In this document: positions 1 to 7,625 of the stretch, piece after piece
Layout: each line of letters starts with the position of its first letter
How positions within the stretch are numbered: position 1 is the stretch's first letter
NCBI GenBank assembly: GCA_003260025.2
Contig: QFZU02000020.1
Span: 1 to 64,000 of the forward strand
Reading direction: 5' to 3'
DNA length: 64,000 nt
DNA from: Microbispora triticiradicis
Lineage (GTDB): Bacteria; Actinomycetota; Actinomycetes; Streptosporangiales; Streptosporangiaceae
Program-made: the position numbers and the translations under genes
Notes under the pieces: generated by a model
Database searches by the model: none
What the model was told of the DNA's origin: nothing
Seen by the model: only the letters and a program-made list of their open reading frames with translations

Positions 1-1258
1 GAGCGGTTCGCCGAGGGCAGCCTGGCGGAGGGGATCGTGGAGGCGATCTGCACGGCCACCTCCGGGTTGACCGACGAGCAGGCGATCACCGCCTAGGGGA
101 TCTTGCTGGAGTTGGCAGGTTCGGCGGGTGCGGCGGAGGTGGCCAAGGCGGGGCGGTATCTGCGGGCGGTGCTGGACCCCGACGGCTCCCGACGACCCCC
201 CAGCCGACTTCTCAGGCGAGCCCTTAGGCGCCGACCCCTCAGGTGATCCCACAGCTGACGCCTCTGCCGACCACCCCACTAGCGACCCCTCGCGCACCGA
301 CCCGAGCGACCGCCCTGGCCCCGACTCCTCCGGCACCTACCCAGGCTCTGGCCCTGACCCCGACCCTTCGGGCACCGGCCCGTCGGGCGCTCATCCCGCC
401 AGTGACTCTCCGGGCAGTGACCCCGGCCCTGACCTCGGTTCCTGCGGCCCTGGTTCCGTCCCCGGCTCTGACGCCTGCGTCAGGGAGGGCTTTGGCACGC
501 CTTGTGCCGGCACAACCGACGCCGACAGCGAGCCCTGTGCTCCCGAGCGCCCGGCCACAGGCGGCCCGGCCGTCGTCTGGCCGCACTTCGACGCGGCCCA
601 CGGCGACGAGCGTGCCGACCTCGGCGAGGTTGGCGAGGTCGGCGAGGTCGCCGACACCCGGCAGGGGCACGCCGACGAGGCAGAGACGCACAGACGCCGA
701 GCGTGGAATCCGCAGCGCACTCGTGCGGAGCAGACGCATGCCCCGGATCCCTCTCCCGAGCACGGCGACACTCCTGGCACCCACAGCGAGGACAGTCCAA
801 GCGGGGACTGCTCTGGGGATCGCCGTGCTCACGGCTGCCCCGGCGGGGACCGCCCTGCCGACGACTGCGAGGGTTACCGGCACGCCTCCTGGACAGGCGA
901 TGCGTGGCATGAGACGCGCCGGACAGGAGCCGATGCTCCGCCGGGGGTGGAACGCGACGATGACGCGTGGCCGGGGGCGGGAGTGAATGTGCCGCCGGGG
1001 GTGTGGTTGCGGGGGTTGCCGGGGTTGATCCTGGCGACCGGGCATCTGCTGCCCGTCGCCGGCGTGCATCGGCTGGCCCGTACCAGCACTTTGGTGCGGA
1101 TCGTGATGGACGCCGGTGGGCAGGTGCTGGACATGGGCCGCCCGCCGCAAGATCGGAGACGACCGCTAGGCCTTCACCTACCGCAACCCCCGCAACCCCC
1201 GCAGTGCCTGGCGGCGCGAATGAAATCACCGGCGCGCGAACGGGACCCGCAGGGGTGA
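1..1258 (+). pseudogene. DUF222/HNH (13E12 repeat family) gene, degraded
   Basis: Frame 1 enters the window already open and matches the N-terminal DUF222 region (segments such as AEGIVEAICTATSGLTDEQA). It meets an in-frame TAG at 94-96, then continues recognisably (LLELAGSAGAAEVAKAGRYL, LRAVLDPDG) to about 185. The rest of the family pattern (LILATGHLLPVAGVHRLAR, IVMDAGGQVLDMGR) is in frame 2 at about 1015-1140, and the expected basic stretch before the HNH motif slips into frame 3 (AARRKIGDDR then stop). So there is one nonsense codon and at least two frame changes, and no HNH domain follows. About 250 codons of Asp/Pro/Ser/Gly-rich low-complexity sequence lie between the halves. Family members are often multicopy and their role is poorly known. 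The 5' end is outside the window. Confidence 0.75.
200..470 (+). repeat. low-complexity Asp-Pro-Ser-Gly coding repeat in DUF222 relic
   Basis: Degenerate short repeats built on GACCCC/TCCGGC-like hexamers encode runs such as DPSGDPTADASADHP and GPDPDPSGTGPSGAHP. A second short tandem (GAGGTTGGC-type 9-mers at about 620-650, encoding GEVGEVGEV) follows. The period is irregular and no fixed spacers are seen. Confidence 0.6.
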
Positions 1259-1638
1259 CATCGGTGCCTCAGGGGCGGAAGCAGGCCGGGGTGAAGCAGG
1301 GACAGGAGAGAAGCAGGGCCAGGCGCGGAAGCGTGTCGCCGTCCATGGGATCGCGAGCCGCTCACGAGGCTGCTCCGGCGGCCGGGGTTTCTGCCTGCTG
1401 GGGCTGAGAATCGGTCACCGGGAGCCGAGCACATGGCCCCGGCACGCCTGAAACGTTCGTAGCGATTGGAACGCCCCAAATCCGCCGGTGCTCGTGTCGG
1501 TCGCGCTGGCGTCCCCCAGCACCGCCGCTCATGACTACCCTGTGTGACCACCGAACCCGGGCATCCTCGCCGCCGCCACGATCGGCAGGGCCGATGAGCA
1601 GGGGTTTTCGGTCATGCGAGCAGCTCCTCAGACAGTTC
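1259..1638. other. intergenic stretch without a recognisable gene
   Basis: The reading frames here lack recognisable protein signatures and ribosome binding sites. I see no RNA gene. It separates the DUF222 relic from the regulated arabinose promoter region. Confidence 0.5.
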
Positions 1639-1652
1639 TGTTAACGATAACA
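1639..1652. promoter_or_regulatory. LacI-family operator, upstream site 1
   Basis: TGTTAACGATAACA has perfect TGTTA/TAACA half sites and differs from the best local copy TGTTAGCGCTAACA at two central positions. Its centre is 31 bp from site 2, about three helical turns. Confidence 0.7.
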
Positions 1653-1669
1653 CAGCCCCTCCACCGATG

Positions 1670-1683
1670 GGTGAGCGTTAACA
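1670..1683. promoter_or_regulatory. LacI-family operator, upstream site 2
   Basis: GGTGAGCGTTAACA has three mismatches to TGTTAGCGCTAACA but keeps the right half site TTAACA intact. It is positioned in phase with site 1. Confidence 0.55.
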
Positions 1684-1795
1684 CCCGGGATCCGGTCACC
1701 AGTTAAAGCCGATGTGGCATGTCCGTCAATGCTGGGTTACCGGCATGTTTCGGCGTAACCGGACCGTGACCGGCGACCTCCTTGACGCCGGGTTG

Positions 1796-1809
1796 TGTTA
1801 ACGCTCACA
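1796..1809. promoter_or_regulatory. LacI-family operator before the regulator gene
   Basis: TGTTAACGCTCACA has two mismatches to the consensus. It lies 31-44 nt upstream of the regulator start codon, a position that suits autorepression. Confidence 0.7.
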
Positions 1810-1839
1810 GTTCTTGCCAAGCAGTTGAGAGGAGCGACC

Positions 1840-2862
1840 GTGGGACCCAACGTCGAGCGCCGCCCGCCCGTCATGGCCGACGTGGCCAGGCTGGCCGGAG
1901 TGTCGCACCAGACGGTCTCGCGGGTGCTCAACGATCATCCGAACGTCCGCGCCGAGACCCGCACCCGGGTCATGCGGGCCATCGACCAGCTCGGTTACCG
2001 CCGCAACCTCGTCGCCCGGGCACTGGTCACCAAGCACTCGCGCACGCTGGGCGTCGTCAGCTTCGACACGACGCTGTACGGACCGGCGAGCACGGTATAC
2101 GGAATCGAGCAGGCCGCAAGGGACGCGGGCTACTTCGTGAGCATCGTGAGCCTGCGGACCATCGACAGGGCCGGCGTGAACGACGCGATCGGCTACCTCG
2201 CCGAGCAGGGCGTCGACGGCATCGTCGTCGTCGCTCCGCAGCGCTCGGCGGCCCGTGCGCTCGACGACCTGCCGGCGGGCATGCCCGCCGTGGCCGTCGA
2301 GGGGTGGCATCAGGGCGACGTCTCCGTGGTGAGCGTCGACCAGGTCGAGGGAGCCAGGCTGGCGACCTCGCACCTGCTCGGCCTCGGCCACGAGACCGTC
2401 TGGCATGTCAGCGGCCCCGCCGACTGGCTGGAGGCCGAAGGGCGGTGTGAGGGCTGGCGCGCGGTGCTGACCGAGGCGGGGCGCCGCGTACCCGACCTGC
2501 TGACCGGCGACTGGAGTCCTCGATCGGGCTACCAGGCCGGAAAGCACCTCGCCGCGATGGCGGGCGACGTCACCGCGGTGTTCGTCGCCAACGACCAGAT
2601 GGCGCTCGGCCTGCTGCGGGCGTTCACGGAGGAGGGGGTGAAGGTCCCCGAGCAGATCAGCATCGTGGGCTTCGACGACATCCCTGAGTCGGAGTTCTTC
2701 TCCCCACCGCTCACCACCATAAGACAGGACTTCGGGGCCGTCGGCAGGCGCAGCATCGACGTGCTGCTCCGGCAGATCGAGTCGAACGAGCCGTTGCCCC
2801 ATGAACGGCTCGTCGTGCCTCCCCAGTTCGTACGAAGGGGAAGCACGACAGGCGCGCGCTAG
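1840..2862 (+). CDS. LacI-family repressor of the arabinose module (AraR-like)
   Basis: A 340-residue transcription factor. Residues 12-31 (MADVARLAGVSHQTVSRVLN) are the LacI helix-turn-helix, residues about 50-62 are the minor-groove hinge helix, and the rest is the periplasmic-binding-like sensor ending in the usual FDDIPESEFFSPPLTTI block. I chose the GTG at 1840 because AGAGGAG lies 7 nt upstream; a longer frame from 1795 would begin inside the operator. It heads a same-strand run of importer and ara catabolic genes, and copies of one palindrome occur before it, before the binding protein and at araB. It therefore probably represses all of them and is relieved by arabinose or a metabolite. 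The effector is inferred from the neighbours and cannot be read from the sequence. Confidence 0.88.
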   Translation: MGPNVERRPPVMADVARLAGVSHQTVSRVLNDHPNVRAETRTRVMRAIDQLGYRRNLVARALVTKHSRTLGVVSFDTTLYGPASTVYGIEQAARDAGYFVSIVSLRTIDRAGVNDAIGYLAEQGVDGIVVVAPQRSAARALDDLPAGMPAVAVEGWHQGDVSVVSVDQVEGARLATSHLLGLGHETVWHVSGPADWLEAEGRCEGWRAVLTEAGRRVPDLLTGDWSPRSGYQAGKHLAAMAGDVTAVFVANDQMALGLLRAFTEEGVKVPEQISIVGFDDIPESEFFSPPLTTIRQDFGAVGRRSIDVLLRQIESNEPLPHERLVVPPQFVRRGSTTGAR

Positions 2863-2907
2863 CCGTACGGAAATCAAACAAATGATCAGCGCTGACCACC
2901 TGACCTG

Positions 2908-2921
2908 TGTTAGCGCTAACA
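2908..2921. promoter_or_regulatory. perfect LacI-family operator before the sugar-binding protein
   Basis: TGTTAGCGCTAACA is a perfect 14-bp palindrome, 20 nt upstream of the GTG at 2942. It is the best copy in the window and is used here as the reference. A second small palindrome, TCAGCGCTGA, sits at 2886-2895. Confidence 0.85.
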
Positions 2922-2941
2922 GCGATGAAAGGATCCCCACA

Positions 2942-3940
2942 GTGTTGAAGAGGATCTCGGCACTGATCCTGGCGGGCGCGACCGCCCTGACGATGGCCGG
3001 ATGCAGCGGTGGCGGCGACGGCGACTCGTCGGCCAGCAACGGCTCGTCGGGCGGCGGCGACGACAAGATCGTCATGGGCTTCTCGCAGGTCGGCGCGGAG
3101 AGTGGCTGGCGTACCGCCAACACCAAGTCCGTCCAGGAGTCGGCCAAGGAGGCCGGCATCGACCTGAAGTTCTCCGACGCCCAGCAGAAGCAGGAGAACC
3201 AGATCAAGGCCATCCGCTCCTACATCCAGCAGAAGGTCGACGTGATCGCCTTCTCGCCGGTCGTGGAGTCGGGCTGGGACACCGTGCTCAAGGAAGCCCA
3301 GAACGCGAAGATTCCGGTCATCCTCACCGACCGGGCCGTGGATTCCAAGGACACCAGCCTGTACAAGACCTTCCTCGGCTCCGACTTCGTCGAGGAGGGC
3401 AAGAAGGCCGGCCAGTGGCTGGTCGACCAGTACAAGGACAGCAAGGACACGGTGAACATCGTCGAGCTGCAGGGCACCACCGGCTCTGCGCCCGCCAACG
3501 ACCGCAAGGCGGGCTTCGGCGAGATCATCTCGGCCGACCCGAAGTTCAAGGTCATCGCTTCGCAGAGCGGCGACTTCACCCGTGCCAAGGGCAAGGAGGT
3601 CATGGAGGCCTTCCTCAAGTCCAACCCCAAGATCGACGTGCTCTACGCGCACAACGACGACATGGGCCTCGGCGCCATCGAGGCGATCGAGGGCGCGGGC
3701 AAGGTCCCGGGCAAGGACATCAAGATCATCACGGTTGACGCGGTGCACGACGGCATGCAGGCCCTCGCCGACGGAAAGATCAACTACATCGTCGAGTGCT
3801 CCCCGCTGCTTGGCCCCCAGCTGATGGACCTCGCGAAGAAGGTCGTCAAGGGCGAGCAGGTTCCGCCGCGCGTGGTGACCGAGGAGACCACCTTCACCCA
3901 GGAGCAGGCCAAGGAGGCCCTGCCCAACCGCAAGTACTGA
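2942..3940 (+). CDS. sugar ABC transporter substrate-binding lipoprotein, YtfQ type
   Basis: A 332-residue extracytoplasmic sugar-binding lipoprotein. A signal peptide with lipobox TMAGC places the lipidated Cys at residue 21. The mature protein follows Escherichia coli YtfQ, the galactofuranose-binding protein, closely: the openings GFSQVGAESGWR and QQKQENQIKAIRSYI, then SQSGDFTRAKGKEVMEAFL and YAHNDDMGLGAIEAI. The GTG start has AAAGGA 8 nt upstream and follows the perfect operator. Next come one ATPase and two permeases, the same gene set as ytfQRT-yjfF. Lying between an ara regulator and araBDA, it most likely binds L-arabinose, perhaps in the furanose form. The substrate is inference; the family is clear. 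Confidence 0.9.
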   Translation: MLKRISALILAGATALTMAGCSGGGDGDSSASNGSSGGGDDKIVMGFSQVGAESGWRTANTKSVQESAKEAGIDLKFSDAQQKQENQIKAIRSYIQQKVDVIAFSPVVESGWDTVLKEAQNAKIPVILTDRAVDSKDTSLYKTFLGSDFVEEGKKAGQWLVDQYKDSKDTVNIVELQGTTGSAPANDRKAGFGEIISADPKFKVIASQSGDFTRAKGKEVMEAFLKSNPKIDVLYAHNDDMGLGAIEAIEGAGKVPGKDIKIITVDAVHDGMQALADGKINYIVECSPLLGPQLMDLAKKVVKGEQVPPRVVTEETTFTQEQAKEALPNRKY

Positions 3941-4029
3941 TCGTAAGCACTGATTCCCTCACCGGGCCGCCTCTTCCCGGGGCGGCCCGGTGCCGCGACA
4001 GTGAGTAGGAACGAGAGAGGGGCTCCGCT

Positions 4030-5541
4030 ATGGCCGCACCCGCGCCGATCCTGCGGATGAGCGGGATCGGCAAGCAGTTCCCCGGCGTGAAGGCGCTGGA
4101 CGGCGTCGACTTCCGGCTGCTGCCGGGAGAGGTGCACGCCCTGATGGGCGAGAACGGCGCCGGCAAGTCAACGCTCATCAAGGTGCTGACCGGCGTCTAC
4201 GACATCGACGCCGGCGAGATCGAGCTGGAGGGAAGGCGGGTCGCCTTCTCCAGCCCGCTGGCCGCCCAGCAGGCGGGCATCAGCACCGTTTACCAAGAAG
4301 TCAACCTCTGCGCCAACCTCTCGGTGGCGGAGAACATCTTCATCGGCCGTGAGCCGCGCCGGCTCGGCCGGATCCAGTGGAAGAAGATGCGCCGCCGGGC
4401 GGAGGAGATCCTCTCCCGCCTCGACCTCGACCTCGACGTGTCGGCGCCGCTGTCGTCGTACTCGCTGGCCATCCAGCAGATGGTCGCGATCGCGCGGGCG
4501 GTGGACATCGACGCGAAGGTGCTGATCCTGGACGAGCCCACCTCCAGCCTCGACGCGGGGGAGGTCGCCCAGCTGTTCCGGGTGATGCGCCGGCTCAAGG
4601 AGCAGGGCATCGCGATCCTGTTCGTCTCGCACTTCCTCGACCAGATCTACGAGATCTCCGACCGCATGACGATCCTGCGCAACGGCACGCTCGTGGGGGA
4701 GTACCTCACCAGCGAACTGAGCCAGGTCGAGCTGGTCGGCAAGATGATCGGCCGCGAGCTGGCCGACCTGGAGAAACTGGAGGGCCGCCCGCCCGCCCGT
4801 GAGGCCGCGCCGCTGGTCGAGGCCGAGCTGCTGGGCCGGACCGGGGCGATCGAGCCGTTCACGCTCACCATCCACGAGGGGGAGGTCGTCGGCCTGGCCG
4901 GGCTGCTCGGCTCGGGCCGTACGGAGATCGCCCGGCTGCTGTTCGGCGCCGACCACGCGGGCACTGGCGCGCTGAAGATCGACGGCCAGGCGGTCAGCCT
5001 GCGCACGCCCCGGTCGGCGGTCGCCCGCAAGATCGCCTTCTGCTCGGAGAACCGTCGGGCCGAAGGGCTCATCCCCGACCTCACGGTCCGGGAGAACATC
5101 ATCCTTGCGCTGCAGGCGGCGCGGGGCTGGACCAGGCCGATCCCGCGGCGCAAGCAGGACGAGCTGGTCGACAAGTACATCTCCGCGCTGAACATCCGCC
5201 CGGCCAATCCCGAGCAGCTCGTCAGGAACCTGAGCGGCGGAAACCAGCAGAAGGTGCTGCTGGCCCGCTGGCTGATCCTGGAGCCCCGCCTGCTCATCCT
5301 CGACGAGCCTACCCGGGGCATCGACGTCGGCGCCAAGGCCGAGATCCAGCGCCTGGTCGCCGAGCTGTCGGACGGCGGGATGGCCGTGCTGTTCATCTCC
5401 GCCGAGCTGGAGGAGGTGCTGCGGCTCAGCCACAAGGTCGGCGTGCTGCGCGACCGCCGGCTGGTGGCCGAACTGGACAACGACGAGAGCCTCACCACGG
5501 ACAGGCTCACGGAGACGATCGCGAGCGGAGCCATCTCATGA
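4030..5541 (+). CDS. sugar ABC transporter ATP-binding protein (tandem ATPase, AraG/YtfR type)
   Basis: A 503-residue cytoplasmic protein with two fused ABC ATPase halves that powers monosaccharide uptake. The first half has Walker A GENGAGKS at residues 40-47, a weak signature (SLAIQQMVAIARA) and Walker B LILDEPTSSLD. The second half has a degenerate Walker A (GLLGSGRTE), a full signature LSGGNQQKVLLARW and Walker B LLILDEPTRGID. This asymmetry is normal for the RbsA/AraG/MglA subfamily. GAGAGAGGGG precedes the ATG. Its stop overlaps the next permease start (ATGA), so the two are translationally coupled. Confidence 0.95.
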   Translation: MAAPAPILRMSGIGKQFPGVKALDGVDFRLLPGEVHALMGENGAGKSTLIKVLTGVYDIDAGEIELEGRRVAFSSPLAAQQAGISTVYQEVNLCANLSVAENIFIGREPRRLGRIQWKKMRRRAEEILSRLDLDLDVSAPLSSYSLAIQQMVAIARAVDIDAKVLILDEPTSSLDAGEVAQLFRVMRRLKEQGIAILFVSHFLDQIYEISDRMTILRNGTLVGEYLTSELSQVELVGKMIGRELADLEKLEGRPPAREAAPLVEAELLGRTGAIEPFTLTIHEGEVVGLAGLLGSGRTEIARLLFGADHAGTGALKIDGQAVSLRTPRSAVARKIAFCSENRRAEGLIPDLTVRENIILALQAARGWTRPIPRRKQDELVDKYISALNIRPANPEQLVRNLSGGNQQKVLLARWLILEPRLLILDEPTRGIDVGAKAEIQRLVAELSDGGMAVLFISAELEEVLRLSHKVGVLRDRRLVAELDNDESLTTDRLTETIASGAIS

Positions 5542-6584
5542 CGCGGTTCCTCAGACACCGGCTGTTCTGGCCCGTGGCCATCCTGGTCGCCCTGCTGGCG
5601 CTCAACCTCGTCTTCACCGACAACTTCTTCCGGGTGCAGATGAAGGACGGCCACCTCTACGGCAGCCTCATCGACATCGTCCGCTTCGGCGCACCGCTGA
5701 TCCTCGTCTCGCTCGGCATGACGCTCGTCATCGCCACCAGCGGCATCGACCTGTCGGTGGGGTCGGTCGTGGCCATCGCCGGCGCGCTGGCCTGCCTGCA
5801 GATCAGCGACCTGGGCGACCAGAACTCGATCGGCGGGGTCCTCGGGGCGGTCGGGATCGCGCTGGCGCTCTCGGTGGTGCTCGGCGTGTGGAACGGCCTC
5901 CTGGTCGCGGGCATCGGCATCCAGCCCATCATCGCCACGCTGATCCTGATGGTCGCCGGACGCGGGCTGGCACAGCTCATCACCGACGGCCAGATCACCA
6001 CGGTCAACAGCTCGCCGTACAAGCTGATCGGCGGCGGCTACTGGCTCACGCTGCCGTTCTCGATCATCATCGTGGCGGTCGTGCTCGCGCTCACGGCGTT
6101 CCTCACCCGGCGTCTCGCGCTGGGCCTGCTCATCGAGTCGGTCGGCGGCAACGCCGAGGCGAGCCGCCTGTCGGGCATCAGCGCCCGCGGCGTCCTCATC
6201 ACGGTGTACACGTTCTGCGCGCTGTGCGCGGGCATCGCCGGGCTCATGATCAGTTCGAACGTCTCCAGCGCCGACGGCAACAACGCCGGCCTGTGGATCG
6301 AGCTCGACGCCATCCTCGCCGTCGTGATCGGCGGCACCTCCCTGGCGGGCGGCCGCTTCTCGCTCGGCGGCACGGTGCTCGGCGCGCTCATCATCCAGAC
6401 GCTGACCACCACGATCTACTCCATCGGCGTCCCGCCGGAGACCACGCTGTTGTTCAAGGCGCTCGTGGTGACGATCGTCTGCCTGCTGCAGTCCCCGGCC
6501 TTCCGCGAGAAGGTGTTCCACCGGCGCAGGCGCCCGCAGGCGCCGAGCCCGGTGACCGAAGAGAAGGTGAGGGTCTCGGCATGA
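5538..6584 (+). CDS. sugar ABC transporter permease 1 (YtfT-like)
   Basis: A 348-residue integral membrane permease of the branched-chain amino acid/ribose superfamily (BPD_transp_2), with roughly eight to ten hydrophobic segments. The signature GMTLVIATSGIDLSVGSVVA lies in the first third. Other family blocks are IQPIIATLILMVAGRGLAQL and the C-terminal ELDAILAVVIGGTSLAGG. It starts at an ATG overlapping the ATPase stop and ends overlapping the next permease. Two different permeases beside one tandem ATPase indicate a heterodimeric channel like YtfT-YjfF. Confidence 0.93.
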   Translation: MTRFLRHRLFWPVAILVALLALNLVFTDNFFRVQMKDGHLYGSLIDIVRFGAPLILVSLGMTLVIATSGIDLSVGSVVAIAGALACLQISDLGDQNSIGGVLGAVGIALALSVVLGVWNGLLVAGIGIQPIIATLILMVAGRGLAQLITDGQITTVNSSPYKLIGGGYWLTLPFSIIIVAVVLALTAFLTRRLALGLLIESVGGNAEASRLSGISARGVLITVYTFCALCAGIAGLMISSNVSSADGNNAGLWIELDAILAVVIGGTSLAGGRFSLGGTVLGALIIQTLTTTIYSIGVPPETTLLFKALVVTIVCLLQSPAFREKVFHRRRRPQAPSPVTEEKVRVSA

Positions 6585-7567
6585 CGAGCGTCACCGGTCT
6601 GCTGGACCTCCGCCGCACGGTCCCGCAGAAGTACATCCCCGTCATGGTGACGGCGGGCCTGTTCATCGCGATGTTCGTCGCGGGCGGCATCCGCTACGAG
6701 GGCTTCGCCACCGGGCAGATCATCCTCAACGTCTTCATCGACAACGCCTTCCTGCTGGTGGTCGCGGTCGGGATGACGTTCGTGATCCTCACGGGCGGCA
6801 TCGACCTGTCCGTCGGATCGGTGGTCGGGCTCTCCACGATGATCAGCGCCAGCCTGCTGAAGGACGGCTGGCCGGCGTTCGGGGTCATGGCCCTGGTGCT
6901 GGTGATCGGCGCGGTGCTCGGCCTGGGCATGGGCGCGATCATCCACTACTTCGAGATCCAGCCGTTCATCGTGACGCTGGCCGGGATGTTCCTCGCCCGC
7001 GGCCTGTGCTACACGATCAGCACCGACTCGATCCCGATCGAAAACTCGACGTTCACGGCGATCGCCCAGACGCGGGTCGACCTCGGCGGCGACATGTGGG
7101 TCTCGCCGAGCGTGCTGATCGCGCTCGTGGTCGTGCTGGCCGCGGCGTACGTGCTGCACTACACCCGGCTCGGCCGCAACGTGTACGCCACGGGAGGCAG
7201 TGAGCAGTCGGCCCTGCTGATGGGCCTGCCGGTGGCCCGTACGAAGATCGCCGTCTACACCGTCAGCGGGTTCTGCTCGGCGCTCGGCGGTCTGCTGTTC
7301 GCCTTCTACTCGCTGTCGGGATACGGGCTGAGCGCCGTCGGGATGGAGCTGGACGCGATCGCCGCGGTCGTCATCGGCGGCACGCTGCTCACCGGCGGCA
7401 GCGGCTACCTGCTCGGCACCGTGCTCGGCGTGCTCGTGCTCGGCCTGATCCAGACGATCATCAGCTTCGAGGGCACGCTGAGCTCGTGGTGGACCAAGAT
7501 TTTCATCGGCCTGCTGCTGTTCGCCTTCATCCTGCTGCAGCGGCTGATCACCGCCAGGCGCAGATAG
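6581..7567 (+). CDS. sugar ABC transporter permease 2 (YjfF-like)
   Basis: A 328-residue membrane permease, paralogous to the preceding one: GMTFVILTGGIDLSVGSVVG, then EIQPFIVTLAGMFLARGL and ELDAIAAVVIGGTLLTGG. The ATG at 6581 overlaps the upstream stop codon. The same frame is open further upstream, but that part is antisense-like filler inside permease 1. It closes the transport operon; 45 nt separate it from araB, and that gap includes an operator. Confidence 0.93.
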   Translation: MTSVTGLLDLRRTVPQKYIPVMVTAGLFIAMFVAGGIRYEGFATGQIILNVFIDNAFLLVVAVGMTFVILTGGIDLSVGSVVGLSTMISASLLKDGWPAFGVMALVLVIGAVLGLGMGAIIHYFEIQPFIVTLAGMFLARGLCYTISTDSIPIENSTFTAIAQTRVDLGGDMWVSPSVLIALVVVLAAAYVLHYTRLGRNVYATGGSEQSALLMGLPVARTKIAVYTVSGFCSALGGLLFAFYSLSGYGLSAVGMELDAIAAVVIGGTLLTGGSGYLLGTVLGVLVLGLIQTIISFEGTLSSWWTKIFIGLLLFAFILLQRLITARRR

Positions 7568-7611
7568 CGCGGGCCCGGGTCCCCTCTCCCTTCTCCCTGG
7601 TTTGGAGTACT

Positions 7612-7625
7612 TGTGAGCGCTAACA
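7612..7625. promoter_or_regulatory. LacI-family operator overlapping the araB start codon
   Basis: TGTGAGCGCTAACA differs by one base from the perfect site at 2908. The araB GTG (7613-7615) lies inside it, so the first codons of araB double as half of the operator. Confidence 0.8.

Noticed and set aside
200-470. Direct repeats near the left edge considered as CRISPR
   Set aside because: No fixed repeat length, no unique spacers and no cas genes; the repeats read as Asp/Pro/Ser coding sequence.
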